Below are positions 16,665 to 25,182 of a stretch of 32,662 bases of DNA, in pieces. The stretch spans positions 1 to 32,662 of the forward strand of contig CAYZXU010000015.1 of NCBI GenBank assembly GCA_964482535.1, in the 5' to 3' direction. A program made the translations under genes and the position numbers. The notes below the pieces were generated by a model, which was not told where the DNA came from, did no database searches, and saw only the letters and a list, made by a program, of their open reading frames with translations. This DNA comes from CAYZXU01 sp964482535. Its GTDB lineage: Bacteria; Desulfobacterota; Desulfobacteria; Desulfobacterales; BuS5. Position 1 is the stretch's first letter. The number at the start of each line of letters is the position of its first letter.

Positions 16665-17543
16665 TTATGTGGGGTAATTTTTGCTTTTCAGCAGCTCTAC
16701 TGCTCCCGAATCATTAAGCTCAAAATGACAAACTTCAGGGTCTAACCCCAAAGCGATTGCCATAAGCTGGGTAAAATATAATGTGGGAACTCCGGCGGCA
16801 ATTTTCTTATGCTCAATTAAAGCGCTCTGATTTTTCCCGAGGTTAAATTCACATAAGGGACAGCTTGTAGCCAAAGCATCAGCACCGGCATCTGCAGCCA
16901 TGTTAATAATTCTTGAAGCAACCTCACCTGCTGCTTCAGGATTTCCCAAAGTCTGGTAGGAGCCACAGCATAGAGATGAACCTGGAAAATCGACAACAGT
17001 TGCTCCAAGCGCTTCCAAAAATTCCGTCATAAGCTCATAACTGCCGACAGGTTCAATGCCAACTTCTCTTGGCCTCTGCAATGTACAGCCATAATAAGGA
17101 GCTACCTTTAAATCCTTTAACGGAAGTTTTACTTTTTCACGAAGTTTATCCATGCCGACTTCGTCTTTTAAAAATTTGAGCAGATGAAGCACCTCTACTT
17201 CTCCGAAATAATCGATCTCATCATCCATGAAACGATTAATAGTGTCACGCTGTTCTGTATTATCTTTCATCAACAGATTAGCTCTTGCAAGTGTGTTGTA
17301 ACACATGGAACAGAGTGTAACCAGTTTATCGCCTCCATGTTCCTTGCTTCTGATAAGATTTCGAACAGGCGCAACCTTGTGAATAAGATCGTCATCAGCA
17401 AGGGAATAAACGGCCCCGCAACAATTCCAGCGGTCGATTTCATCCAGCTCTACGCCAAGAATTTTCATGGAGGCTATGGCTGCCTCTTCAAGATTTTTTG
17501 CTTTGGTTTTTAAAGTGCATCCTGGATAATAATTAACTTTCAT
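16665..17543 (-). CDS. HdrB-like CCG-domain protein
   Basis: A 292-aa protein with two cysteine-rich CCG domains. The first has C9, C41-C42-G, C78 and C81; the second has C153, C192-C193-G, C228 and C231. This is the complete CxnCCGxnCxxC pattern that binds the non-cubane [4Fe-4S] clusters in HdrB. No membrane segment is seen. ATG 17543 is chosen because GAGGAG sits 5 nt upstream; a TTG at 17555 is in frame but overlaps that site. Placed right after the hdrC-like gene and before the Sdh-type subunits, it probably provides the disulfide- or quinone-side redox centre, comparable to MfrE/SdhE or the HdrB-like part of TfrB. Confidence 0.9.
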   Translation of the reverse strand: MKVNYYPGCTLKTKAKNLEEAAIASMKILGVELDEIDRWNCCGAVYSLADDDLIHKVAPVRNLIRSKEHGGDKLVTLCSMCYNTLARANLLMKDNTEQRDTINRFMDDEIDYFGEVEVLHLLKFLKDEVGMDKLREKVKLPLKDLKVAPYYGCTLQRPREVGIEPVGSYELMTEFLEALGATVVDFPGSSLCCGSYQTLGNPEAAGEVASRIINMAADAGADALATSCPLCEFNLGKNQSALIEHKKIAAGVPTLYFTQLMAIALGLDPEVCHFELNDSGAVELLKSKNYPT

Positions 17544-17551
17544 TACTCTCC

Positions 17552-17959
17552 TCAACTTGTCAATTTTCGAAAACCGGCAACTAAAGCTATCTGGGGACTG
17601 TCTTTCAATATCTCAGATGGCATTTGCGAAGGTTCAATATAGTTTTTGCTCTTCCTTAACGTAAGCTGCCGCAGGGCTTCCATAACCTTAGCAATATCAA
17701 TACTCCTGGGGCATCTCACAGAACAGGCGTAACAGGAAGCACAAAACCAGTAAGTATTAATGCCTTCCAGGAGATTATCCAGACCAAATTGTGCATGATG
17801 CATCACCTTACGCGGAGAGAACTCCATGAAGTCCGACATGGGACAGGAAGCTGAACATGTTCCGCATTGATAGCAAAGATGAACATTTTGGCCGCTAAGT
17901 TCCTTAAGTTTTTCAAAAAAAATTTCTGTTACCGTTTTTGGTGAAATTTTAACCGGCAT
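17552..17959 (-). CDS. HdrC-like two-cluster ferredoxin subunit
   Basis: A small HdrC-type protein (135 aa from this start) with two CxxCxxCxxxC motifs for [4Fe-4S] clusters: C29, C32, C35, C39 and C73, C76, C79, C83. Start at ATG 17959, because GAGGA sits about 6 nt upstream. ATG 17971 is in frame and adds four residues (MRIR) but has no ribosome-binding site. The stop is 8 nt before the hdrB-like ATG, so the pair is coupled. First gene of the operon, about 190 nt downstream of the promoter at 18151-18179. Expected to wire electrons between HdrB and the Fe-S subunit. Confidence 0.88.
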   Translation of the reverse strand: MPVKISPKTVTEIFFEKLKELSGQNVHLCYQCGTCSASCPMSDFMEFSPRKVMHHAQFGLDNLLEGINTYWFCASCYACSVRCPRSIDIAKVMEALRQLTLRKSKNYIEPSQMPSEILKDSPQIALVAGFRKLTS

Positions 17960-18150
17960 TCTTATCCTCATTTTTCAGCAGTAAATATTCTGCCAATTCA
18001 TCTGATTTTATTCCTTGAATTTTAAAAAGGAAAGTATATCAATATTGACGAATTTGTTAAGAGACCTTTGAATTTTTTTAAAGATCTTATTAGATAGTTA
18101 TTTTTTGCTTTTTTACGAAGCTAACAATAATAGTTGTTTAAAAAATAAAG

Positions 18151-18179
18151 AATATCGTAAAAAAATGATTATGTGTCAA
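18151..18179 (-). promoter_or_regulatory. Sigma70-type promoter for the hdr/sdh operon
   Basis: On the minus strand TTGACA (18179-18174) and GATATT (18156-18151) are separated by 17 nt, a perfect -35 with optimal spacing. It points to the hdrC-like gene and would leave a ~180-nt leader. The rest of the 307-nt gap (17960-18266) shows no gene; a weak 6-bp hairpin lies at 18239-18263 past the tex stop. Confidence 0.6.
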
Positions 18180-18266
18180 GAAAAATCAAATTATTTTTTT
18201 GAAATTGGTTCGTCCCGTTTTTTTAGGCCCGGAATGTACTCGCTGGGACTATTTTTGAGCGAGCCA

Positions 18267-20516
18267 TTAAGATTTAAAAAACTCGGCAAAAGGATTGTTG
18301 AATGGTTTTTTTTCATTTTTCTGTTTTTTGGGTTTTGCCGGAAATAATTTTTTAAGGTTGTCTTTTTTGGGCGCTCTTTTTTTGCCTGGGAATGTTTTCA
18401 TGGATAATGAGATCCTTTTTCTATCTTGATCTACTTCCAGGACAGATACTTTTACTTTCTGCTGCACCTTGACTATATCTGATGGGGTTTTTACAAATCC
18501 ATCAGCGAGCTCGCTTATATGAACAAGGCCGTCCTGATGAACGCCCACATCCACAAAGGCGCCAAAGGCCGTAACATTGGTCACTATTCCGGGGATCTTC
18601 ATTCCGACTTCAAGGTCTGCTATCTTTCCTATGCCCTCCTCAAATGCAAAAGCCTCAAAATCTTCTCTGGGATCACGTCCCGGTTTGGCAAGCTCATCCA
18701 TTATGTCATTCAGGGTCGGCAGCCCGACATCATCACTAACATACTTTAAAAGATCGATTTTTTTTCTAAGATCAGGTTTGACCATCAGATCTTTTACGCT
18801 GCATCCAATATCTTTGGCCATTTTTTCAACTACATGATAGGATTCAGGATGTACCGCGCTTGTATCCAGGGGATTTTCCCCATGATAAACTCTTAAAAAT
18901 CCGGCTGACTGTTCAAAAGCCTTTGGCCCCAGTCTGGAAACTTTTTTTAAATCTTTTTTTGATTCAAAGGGGCCGTTTTCATTCCTGTAGGCAACTATGT
19001 TTTTAGCAAGCCCGGGTCCGAGACCGGAGATATAGGTAAGAAGCTGAACGCCGGCTCTGTTTGTATCTGCCCCGACTTTGTTAACACAGCTTATTACAAC
19101 ATCATCCAGGGAGTCTTTTAAATCTGTTTGATCAACATCATGTTGATATTGACCGACACCAATGGATTTCGGGTCAATTTTAACAAGTTCTGCCAGAGGG
19201 TCCATCAGGCGGCGACCGATTGAAACAGCTCCGCGCACCGTAAGGTCAAGATCCGGAAATTCTTCCCGGGCGACATCCGAGGCGGAATAAATGGAGGCTC
19301 CGCTTTCATTAACCATTATAATCCGAATATTGTCCGAAAGCCCGATTTTTTTAAGAAAAGCCTCGGTCTCTCTTCCTGCGGTACCGTTCCCCAGGGCTAT
19401 AGCGCCTATATTAAATTGATTGCACAGGTTTTTGACTTTATCCGCTGCTTCAGAATCCTTTTTTTGGTTCATATTCGGGAATATGGTGTCGTTGCATAAC
19501 AGCTTGCCCTGATTGTCAAGGCAGACCACCTTGCATCCGGTTCTGAATCCTGGGTCTATCCCCATGACCCGCTTGGCTGACAGGGTGGGGGCAAGCAGTA
19601 ATTCCTTCAGGTTGTCGGCAAAGATTTTTATTGCCTCGGCATCTGCTTTTTCTTTTGATGCCAGCCTGATTTCAGTTTCCATTGATCTGGATAAAAGCCT
19701 TTTATAACAATCATTAATTGCAAACCTGACCTGCTCGGAATCGTCACCCCTGCCTTTTATAAAAAGCTCTTCAAGTATGTTTAATGCATCTTCCGGTTTC
19801 GGAGCAATTGTCAGGTTAAGAATGTCCTCTTTTTCACCTCTTCGCATGGCAAGCAGCCTGTGTGACGGAACCGCAGACACGGATTCTTCCCATTCAAAAT
19901 AATCCCTGTATTTTTTTCCATCGGATTCTTTGCCGGACGCTACGAAAGATTGAACAATTCCTTTTGAGGCAAAAAGACTGCGAAGAAGAGAGCGGGCATC
20001 CTGATTTTCATTGATAATCTCGGCCATAATATTCCGCGCGCCGGTCAGGGCAGCTTCCACGTCATCAACACCTTTTTCAGGGTCAACGAATCTTTGAGCC
20101 TCCTTAAACGGATCTGCCCCTGTTTGAGCGAATATAATTTCGGAAAGCGGTTCCAGCCCCATTTCCCTGGCAATGGCAGCCTTGGTACGGCGTTTGGGCT
20201 TATAGGGCAAATAGATATCTTCAAGGGTGCTTATATCTTGGGCAGCCATGACTTCTTTTTCAAGCTCATCAGTTAAATGTCCATGCTGTTCCAGGGATTT
20301 GAGAACAGACTCTCTGCGTGCGTCCAGTTCTTTTAACTTGCCAAGCCTGTCACGGATTGCAGTTATTTCTACTTCATCAAGACTGTCGGTAGCTTCCTTT
20401 CTATAACGTGCAATAAAAGGTATGGTTGCGTCCTGTTCGAGCAGCTCGATAACTGACTGGACCTGTTTTTCTTTTAATTTAAGTTCGGATGCAATTATTG
20501 ATATATATTTATTCAT
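18267..20516 (-). CDS. tex: Tex-family S1 RNA-binding transcription accessory protein
   Basis: A 749-aa cytoplasmic nucleic-acid-binding protein of the Tex family, with the domains in the usual order. These are the helical Tex N-terminal domain (IPFIARYRKEATDSLDEVEI), a YqgF/RNase H-like domain (VMGIDPGFRTGCKV, from ~317), helix-hairpin-helix repeats (SGLGPGLAKNIVAYR) and a C-terminal S1 domain (GIVTNVTAFGAFVDVGVHQDGLVHIS), then a Lys-rich tail. Tex proteins interact with RNA and RNA polymerase; the exact role is not settled. AAGAG lies near the ATG. Last gene of the dacB-thyA-like-hypothetical-tex run, 68 nt after the hypothetical gene. Confidence 0.95.
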   Translation of the reverse strand: MNKYISIIASELKLKEKQVQSVIELLEQDATIPFIARYRKEATDSLDEVEITAIRDRLGKLKELDARRESVLKSLEQHGHLTDELEKEVMAAQDISTLEDIYLPYKPKRRTKAAIAREMGLEPLSEIIFAQTGADPFKEAQRFVDPEKGVDDVEAALTGARNIMAEIINENQDARSLLRSLFASKGIVQSFVASGKESDGKKYRDYFEWEESVSAVPSHRLLAMRRGEKEDILNLTIAPKPEDALNILEELFIKGRGDDSEQVRFAINDCYKRLLSRSMETEIRLASKEKADAEAIKIFADNLKELLLAPTLSAKRVMGIDPGFRTGCKVVCLDNQGKLLCNDTIFPNMNQKKDSEAADKVKNLCNQFNIGAIALGNGTAGRETEAFLKKIGLSDNIRIIMVNESGASIYSASDVAREEFPDLDLTVRGAVSIGRRLMDPLAELVKIDPKSIGVGQYQHDVDQTDLKDSLDDVVISCVNKVGADTNRAGVQLLTYISGLGPGLAKNIVAYRNENGPFESKKDLKKVSRLGPKAFEQSAGFLRVYHGENPLDTSAVHPESYHVVEKMAKDIGCSVKDLMVKPDLRKKIDLLKYVSDDVGLPTLNDIMDELAKPGRDPREDFEAFAFEEGIGKIADLEVGMKIPGIVTNVTAFGAFVDVGVHQDGLVHISELADGFVKTPSDIVKVQQKVKVSVLEVDQDRKRISLSMKTFPGKKRAPKKDNLKKLFPAKPKKQKNEKKPFNNPFAEFFKS

Positions 20517-20556
20517 ATAGGCTCTTTTCTTCTAATAAGGCACGGGGAGTAAATCA

Positions 20557-20578
20557 GGGCAGGCACATGGGCCTGCCC
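20557..20578. other. Stable GC-rich hairpin upstream of tex
   Basis: GGGCAGGC (20557-20564) pairs with GCCTGCCC (20571-20578) over a 6-nt loop, between the 117-aa gene stop and the tex start. No T tract follows on the minus strand, so it is more likely an RNA-stability or attenuating structure than a simple terminator. Confidence 0.45.
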
Positions 20579-20584
20579 CTGGGG

Positions 20585-20938
20585 TTAAGGCACAATAATG
20601 CGTGAATCGTTTTTTGTTTTTTCTGCTGCCTGCATTCTTTGCATCTGTTGAATTAACTCCTCCATTGCCTTTTGCATACCATCAGGAAAAGCGGCTATGG
20701 CTTCCTGTAAATTATTTGCAGGCAAAATAGCCTGAACAGGCAAAGGGCCTTTTTGGGACATTAACTGTGTAGCTCCGATAAAGGTAGGAGTCCTGCTTTC
20801 ATCTTCAGTTCCATCAGAATGAACCGGCACAAGTTTTCTTATTGAGGCAACCTTCATGTCCGTGTAAGCTTCTTCTCTGTAAAGATTTTTTTCGTCAACT
20901 TTAAAATCAATCTGTCCATTTGCATTTTTTTCAGTCAT
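20585..20938 (-). CDS. Hypothetical cytoplasmic protein (117 aa)
   Basis: I do not recognise this family. The protein is soluble: a charged N-terminus, a Pro/Thr-rich middle (SRTPTFIGATQLMSQKGPLPVQAILP), then an amphipathic helix (LQEAIAAFPDGMQKAMEELIQQMQRMQ) that may form a coiled coil. No Cys, signal peptide or membrane segment. It begins 23 nt after the thymidylate-synthase-like gene, with a GGAA-type site before the ATG, so the two are probably cotranscribed. Confidence 0.7.
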   Translation of the reverse strand: MTEKNANGQIDFKVDEKNLYREEAYTDMKVASIRKLVPVHSDGTEDESRTPTFIGATQLMSQKGPLPVQAILPANNLQEAIAAFPDGMQKAMEELIQQMQRMQAAEKTKNDSRIIVP

Positions 20939-20961
20939 TAGTGTAAGTTCCTTTATTATTA

Positions 20962-21624
20962 TTAATGATTAGTGCGCATCGTTCTAAGCCTGGCAAGCTC
21001 CCAAATATAGTCATAGAGGTGCAGCCCCTTGCTGGCAGCTACTATCTCACCGTCTTCAACTCCTATTTCTGCAGCCATATACTCTTTTAACATCTGTATT
21101 GCACCAAGATTTGCCGGAAAACCATTCCATAAATCCCAGGATCTAAAGTACACCATAAAGTGCAGTTTGCCGTACCTGATACGTGTGTCTATGCCACGCA
21201 GACAGGGCGGATCATTAAGATATATTGCCTCCCTGTCTCCAACCGTCATGTATGCCTGATTTGTCCCGTGCCCATCCTCCCTGTACATTTTAATTACCTC
21301 GGCGATCTGCGGTTCAAGACATTCTCCATAGGTGTAGTCTTCATTAGGCTGTTTTTCCGAGGTCATGAGATAGGGGAGATATCCTTCAATATATCCGTCA
21401 GCCACAGGGTTTGGAATTCCCAGAGCAGGCGGGATATCGGGTATCAGGGGGCGTACTCCGGGATTTTTTATATGGACGGTGACATAGTCAAACTCCAGGC
21501 GTTCCTGACCTTCAAAACTGCCCCTGTCGATTTTGTATTTGTGACCGTGGTCAATTATTTCATATACACACTGAAACCATGCATCAGGAATATCCCTGGT
21601 GGCCAATGAAATTATATTCAGCAT
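20962..21624 (-). CDS. Thymidylate synthase, small archaeal-type ThyA
   Basis: A 220-aa member of the thymidylate synthase (ThyA) superfamily, expected to methylate dUMP to dTMP with methylenetetrahydrofolate. The catalytic Cys141 lies in NDPPCLRG, followed by RSWDLWNGFPANLG (R161, S162, D164, N172) and LHLY (H202, Y204). These line up with E. coli ThyA C146, R166, S167, D169, N177, H207 and Y209 at a constant offset of five residues, recalled from the known enzyme. Differences: the Gln before the RS motif is Phe160, the residue after Cys is Leu, and the C-terminus ends soon after the last motif. This compact form resembles the methanogen-type enzyme; folate or pterin specificity cannot be told. 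Confidence 0.85.
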   Translation of the reverse strand: MLNIISLATRDIPDAWFQCVYEIIDHGHKYKIDRGSFEGQERLEFDYVTVHIKNPGVRPLIPDIPPALGIPNPVADGYIEGYLPYLMTSEKQPNEDYTYGECLEPQIAEVIKMYREDGHGTNQAYMTVGDREAIYLNDPPCLRGIDTRIRYGKLHFMVYFRSWDLWNGFPANLGAIQMLKEYMAAEIGVEDGEIVAASKGLHLYDYIWELARLRTMRTNH

Positions 21625-21652
21625 TATATGTTTTTCCTTTTAAGTTAAAGCC

Positions 21653-22897
21653 TTATCTTTCTATAATTTTACAGATTTCTTCCATTATATTTTTTACAGA
21701 CTTTCCCCTGGTATTTACCATAACCACAAAACAGTATAAATCTCCTTTGCTGTTTTCAATATAACCTGCCCTTGTATTTATCCCATAAAGTGTGCCTGTT
21801 TTATAGTGTTCTTTTGCGTCATGGCGCATTAAACTGCGAAAAGGCTTAAATTCGCAGAGTGTTTTATACATAAAGATCGCAGAAATACTGTTTTTTCTTG
21901 ATATGCCGGAGCCCTCAACTATCGTAAAGTTTTTTAGTTTAAGTATGTCCCTTGCATAGGAAGAAACTGCGAGCACGCCTTTTTCAAGTGTTCCAGGATG
22001 CCCGTAAAGCTTTGCCCCGGTGGCAATTAAAAGCTGGTTTGATATAAAATTGTTTGAAAATTCAAGGAGTCTAACAATAATCTCTTCCAATGAAAAATTT
22101 GATGTATATTTTAAGAGAATTTTGTCTTTGTTTTTATCTGTTAAACCGTGTTTTACTTTGCCGTATAATTTTATCTGCTCAAGTTTTAAAAAATATCTTA
22201 AAAGGTGCCCTGCATAAAGACCGCTGTCATTCTGGTCATGGGAAAAGGTTATTCTTCCATTATCAATGCCGAAAGATTTTATTTTTGCAGCAGCAAAAGG
22301 GATAAGCGGAGTCTCCGGTTCGGCGCTGATATATTCACCATTGATATTCTTTTTAAAATTAACCGTGTTGAAATTAACACATAATGCACCGTTGCCGGCA
22401 TCATAGGGTTCAGATGATTTTAAAACTCCGGGAATAATTACAGGATATTTAAAATATGAATCATCTATGATTATGTTATTTAAAACGATACTACCTGATT
22501 TGTCAATTTCTGATTTGTCAATTTTTTTGGCCAGCCTTCTTGATATTTCAGCCAGATTTTCAGATAATAAAAGAGGATCCCCATAACCCTTTATTTTTAA
22601 ATTTAAATTTTTGTCTTTGTAAAATTCGGTTGAAAATCTGAAATCTGTGCCAAGATAGTGTAGAGCAGCAAGGCTTGTGAAAATTTTTAAAATTGATGCA
22701 GGTACCAGTCTTTTTTCTTTGTTTTTTGAAAATAGAATATTCCCCTGCATATCTCCAACGAGAATAGAATCGTTTTCCCCAACAAGCTTGATGAGTTCAT
22801 TATAATCAGAAGCATAAACATTGTTCTGTAAACATGCAAAAGAGAAAAATAATACTGCTGAATTTATCAGATACTTAAATAATGATTTTGTATGCAT
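21653..22897 (-). CDS. dacB: D-alanyl-D-alanine carboxypeptidase/PBP4-type (S13)
   Basis: An exported peptidoglycan peptidase of the S13 family (414 aa from this start). A signal peptide covers residues 1-29 (hydrophobic stretch INSAVLFFSFAC, likely cut after VYA). The penicillin-binding motifs are SILK (S68, K71), SNN (281-283) and KTG (366-368), so it should be active on D-Ala-D-Ala. ATG 22897 gives a clean signal peptide; an in-frame TTG at 22930 would overlap dtd. No clear Shine-Dalgarno is seen, and the start is 7 nt after the stop of the broken dtd, so translation may have been coupled to it. Confidence 0.92.
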   Translation of the reverse strand: MHTKSLFKYLINSAVLFFSFACLQNNVYASDYNELIKLVGENDSILVGDMQGNILFSKNKEKRLVPASILKIFTSLAALHYLGTDFRFSTEFYKDKNLNLKIKGYGDPLLLSENLAEISRRLAKKIDKSEIDKSGSIVLNNIIIDDSYFKYPVIIPGVLKSSEPYDAGNGALCVNFNTVNFKKNINGEYISAEPETPLIPFAAAKIKSFGIDNGRITFSHDQNDSGLYAGHLLRYFLKLEQIKLYGKVKHGLTDKNKDKILLKYTSNFSLEEIIVRLLEFSNNFISNQLLIATGAKLYGHPGTLEKGVLAVSSYARDILKLKNFTIVEGSGISRKNSISAIFMYKTLCEFKPFRSLMRHDAKEHYKTGTLYGINTRAGYIENSKGDLYCFVVMVNTRGKSVKNIMEEICKIIER

Positions 22898-22904
22898 CGG
22901 CAAA

Positions 22905-23178
22905 CTATATATTCTTGCTTTCCATGACAATAGTTACAGGTCCGTCATTTATTAAGGCAACATCCATCATGGCTCCGAACCTTCCGGTTTGCACATGCAC
23001 CCCCTTTTCTGCTACTTTTTTTACAAAGTATTCATAAAGTTCATTGGCTGCTTCAGATCCTGCGGCATTGATAAAAGAAGGTCTTCTTCCTTTTCTACAG
23101 CCCGCTTCCTATTTTTCCTGCGGTTTTATTTTCAATTATAACGGAACTCTTTTTTACTCTCTGTATTACTGCTCGCAT
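22905..23178 (-). pseudogene. dtd: Broken dtd (D-aminoacyl-tRNA deacylase) with internal deletion
   Basis: ATG 23178 opens a typical Dtd N-terminus (MRAVIQRVKKSSVIIE through GKIGSGL), which hits TAG after 27 codons. In the +1 frame the C-terminal part follows at once: GRRPSF, LYEYFVKKVAEKGVHVQTGRFG, MMDVALINDGPVT, ending ESKNI and TAG at 22905-22907. Compared with the usual ~145-150 aa, about 55-60 residues are missing, including the SQFTL catalytic segment; the NxGPVT motif remains. The product cannot be active. Intact Dtd removes D-amino acids from tRNA. Either the organism has another copy or it has lost this function. Confidence 0.85.
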
Positions 23179-23240
23179 ATATAGATAACCTGAGACTTTA
23201 TTAAAACATCCCTTTAATTTTAAACATTTTTAAGCCGTTG

Positions 23241-23267
23241 ATATTAATAGTGAGCTGATTATGTCAA
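23241..23267 (-). promoter_or_regulatory. Candidate promoter for dtd-dacB-thyA-like-tex
   Basis: On the minus strand TTGACA (23267-23262) is followed after 15 nt by TAATAT (23246-23241). The -35 is perfect and the spacing slightly short. It lies about 60 nt before the dtd start. The remainder of 23179-23486 (308 nt) holds no gene; it must also carry the plus-strand promoter of the CBS gene, for which only weak matches are seen. Confidence 0.45.
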
Positions 23268-23486
23268 TATCTTTTTTAAAAAATGAAAGAAAATTTGTTG
23301 TCTTTCAAATTGAACCCTTGAAATTTTCATTACATTATATTAATAAAATACTATAAGCTGATTTGTATTAAAAGAATGAATTGATAGAGGTCGGTCAACA
23401 GGCAACTGATTGTCTGCCAAATTATGGTGACTCATAAAGAAATATTGAGAATGCTCTTTAAATCCGAACAGTAAAGGGGGATAATT

Positions 23487-24164
23487 ATGCTGGTAAAAGA
23501 ATGGATGAGTAAAGAAGTAATCACCGTAGAGGCAGGTGATTTTATGCAAAATGCCATTAACCTTTTACGTCAAAATGAAATCAGAATGCTGCCTGTAACT
23601 GATAAAAATTTCCTGGTTGGTGTAATAACCGACCGAGACATAAAAAGAGCTTCTATCTCAACTGAAACATTGCCTGACGAAAAAAATTCTTCCGACTTGT
23701 ATTCAAAGGTTCTAATCAGGGATATAATGACAAGCAATCCGATTACGGCTTATGTTGATTTTACATTGGAAGAGACGGCAGAGATTCTGCTTGTGAATAA
23801 AATATCCGGTGTTCCGATTATGGATCATGAACATAGGATGAGGGGAATTATAACCCAATCAGATATATTCAGAGCTTTTGTTCTATTCACGGGAGTAGGA
23901 AAGAAAGGTACCCAGTTTGCTGTTGATGTCATTGACAGACCGAGCTGTGTAAAAGAGGTCAGTGATATTATCAGGGTATATGCAGGCCGCATATCAAACA
24001 TTATTGTCTCCCAAAGCAGGGCTCCAACCGGTCATCTTATACTTTATGTGCGGGCTTATAATATTGAAGGCCCAAAGCTGAAAAGGCTGGAAGAAAAACT
24101 TGCCGAGAAGTTTAAACTGCTTTACATTATGGATCATGATACAAACCAGAGAAAAATATTTTAA
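23487..24164 (+). CDS. CBS-domain protein (AcuB-like) with ACT-like C-terminus
   Basis: A 225-aa cytoplasmic protein. Two CBS motifs form a Bateman pair: VKEWMSKEVITVEAGDFMQNAINLL...VGVITDRDI (3-50) and IRDIMTSNPITAYVDFTLEETAEILL...RGIITQSDI (~76-130). The C-terminal ~80 residues (FAVDVIDRPSCVKEVSDIIR) look like an ACT-type regulatory domain. Such proteins sense adenine nucleotides or small ligands; the ligand and target are unknown. AAAGGGGG lies about 9 nt before the ATG. It is followed after 52 nt by the universal stress protein, suggesting a shared energy- or stress-responsive operon. Confidence 0.88.
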   Translation: MLVKEWMSKEVITVEAGDFMQNAINLLRQNEIRMLPVTDKNFLVGVITDRDIKRASISTETLPDEKNSSDLYSKVLIRDIMTSNPITAYVDFTLEETAEILLVNKISGVPIMDHEHRMRGIITQSDIFRAFVLFTGVGKKGTQFAVDVIDRPSCVKEVSDIIRVYAGRISNIIVSQSRAPTGHLILYVRAYNIEGPKLKRLEEKLAEKFKLLYIMDHDTNQRKIF

Positions 24165-24216
24165 GAATAAAAACGGCTCTTGCCAAGATATTAAAAAAAG
24201 GGGGCATAAACAGATT

Positions 24217-25158
24217 ATGGATAAAAAACAAGGCAGAATTTTATTGGCTGTGGACGGCTCAGATCAATCCCTTGAGGCTGTTAGATATGTTGGCGAGGTA
24301 ATCTCGTGTGAGCAGAATGAAGTTGTACTGTTTAATGTAAAAACAGAAGTGCCTGAATCATTTTGGGATCTTGAAAAAAATCCTGAAATGCATTCCAAAA
24401 TTATTCAAATCAGCGCCTGGGCTTCTCAACAGAAAAAAATTATTAACGAATTTATGGAAAAAGCGCTTTTAATACTTAATAATGCCGGTTTTTCCAAACA
24501 AAAAGTTAAAGTAAAAATACAAAAGAAAAAGAAAGGCATAGCGAGAGATATAATAGCAGAGTCAAACGGGGATTACAGTGCCGTTGTTTTAGGGCGCACA
24601 GGACTTAGCAGGGTAAAGGATATAATTATTGGAAGTGTGGCCAACAAGATTGTGGGAAAAACAAAAAATATTTCTGTTGCCATTGTCGGGGGCAAACCTG
24701 AAACAGAGAAAATTTTAGTGGCTTTTGACGGATCAGAAGGCGCTTTGAAATGTGTGGATTTTACAGGGAGCATGTTTGGGCATTCGGATATGGAAATAAT
24801 GCTGTGCCATGTTATAAGACCTCTCAGTATTTTTCAAAAGGAGTATGGTCAGATTTTTTCAGAAGATGAAGAGGCTGTCTGGCTGAAATCGAATATTGAA
24901 AAAATCAGGCCGTCAATGGAAAAAGCAAAACATCTGCTTATGGATAAAGGGGTTGGGTCTGATAAAATATCGAGTCAGGTTATTACGGATATCCCAAGCC
25001 GCGCACTGGGCATTGTTGAGAAAGCAAGGGCTGACAACTTCGGAACCATTATGATAGGGAGGCGGGGTCTATCCAGAGTTGAAGAATTCTTCATTGGCCG
25101 CGTAAGTAAAAAAGTCATTAATATGACAAAAAAAAGGACTATATGGATTGTAAAGTAA
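24217..25158 (+). CDS. Tandem universal stress protein
   Basis: A 313-aa protein with two UspA domains. Domain 1 (RILLAVDGSDQSLEAVRYV, residues 7-25) ends in a full ATP-binding motif G-x2-G-x9-G-S (G126, G129, G139-S140). Domain 2 (KILVAFDGSEGALKCVDF, from 165) has GRRGLSRVEEFFIGR, where the final Ser is replaced by Arg, so nucleotide binding there may differ. ATG 24217 is chosen because the fold starts at once; an in-frame extension to 24100 overlaps the CBS gene. AGGGGG is 13 nt upstream. Linked with CBS and nucleotide-kinase-like genes. Confidence 0.9.
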   Translation: MDKKQGRILLAVDGSDQSLEAVRYVGEVISCEQNEVVLFNVKTEVPESFWDLEKNPEMHSKIIQISAWASQQKKIINEFMEKALLILNNAGFSKQKVKVKIQKKKKGIARDIIAESNGDYSAVVLGRTGLSRVKDIIIGSVANKIVGKTKNISVAIVGGKPETEKILVAFDGSEGALKCVDFTGSMFGHSDMEIMLCHVIRPLSIFQKEYGQIFSEDEEAVWLKSNIEKIRPSMEKAKHLLMDKGVGSDKISSQVITDIPSRALGIVEKARADNFGTIMIGRRGLSRVEEFFIGRVSKKVINMTKKRTIWIVK

Positions 25159-25182
25159 GATCTTTGGAAACCATTCTTTTTT

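Noticed and set aside
17972..18266. tRNA or small RNA gene in the hdr-tex gap
   Set aside because: A GGTTCGTCCC stretch recalls a T-loop but no cloverleaf can be drawn around it; a promoter explains part of the gap.
21160..21609. 149-aa plus-strand ORF
   Set aside because: It is a shadow of the thymidylate-synthase-like gene, which has all catalytic residues on the other strand.
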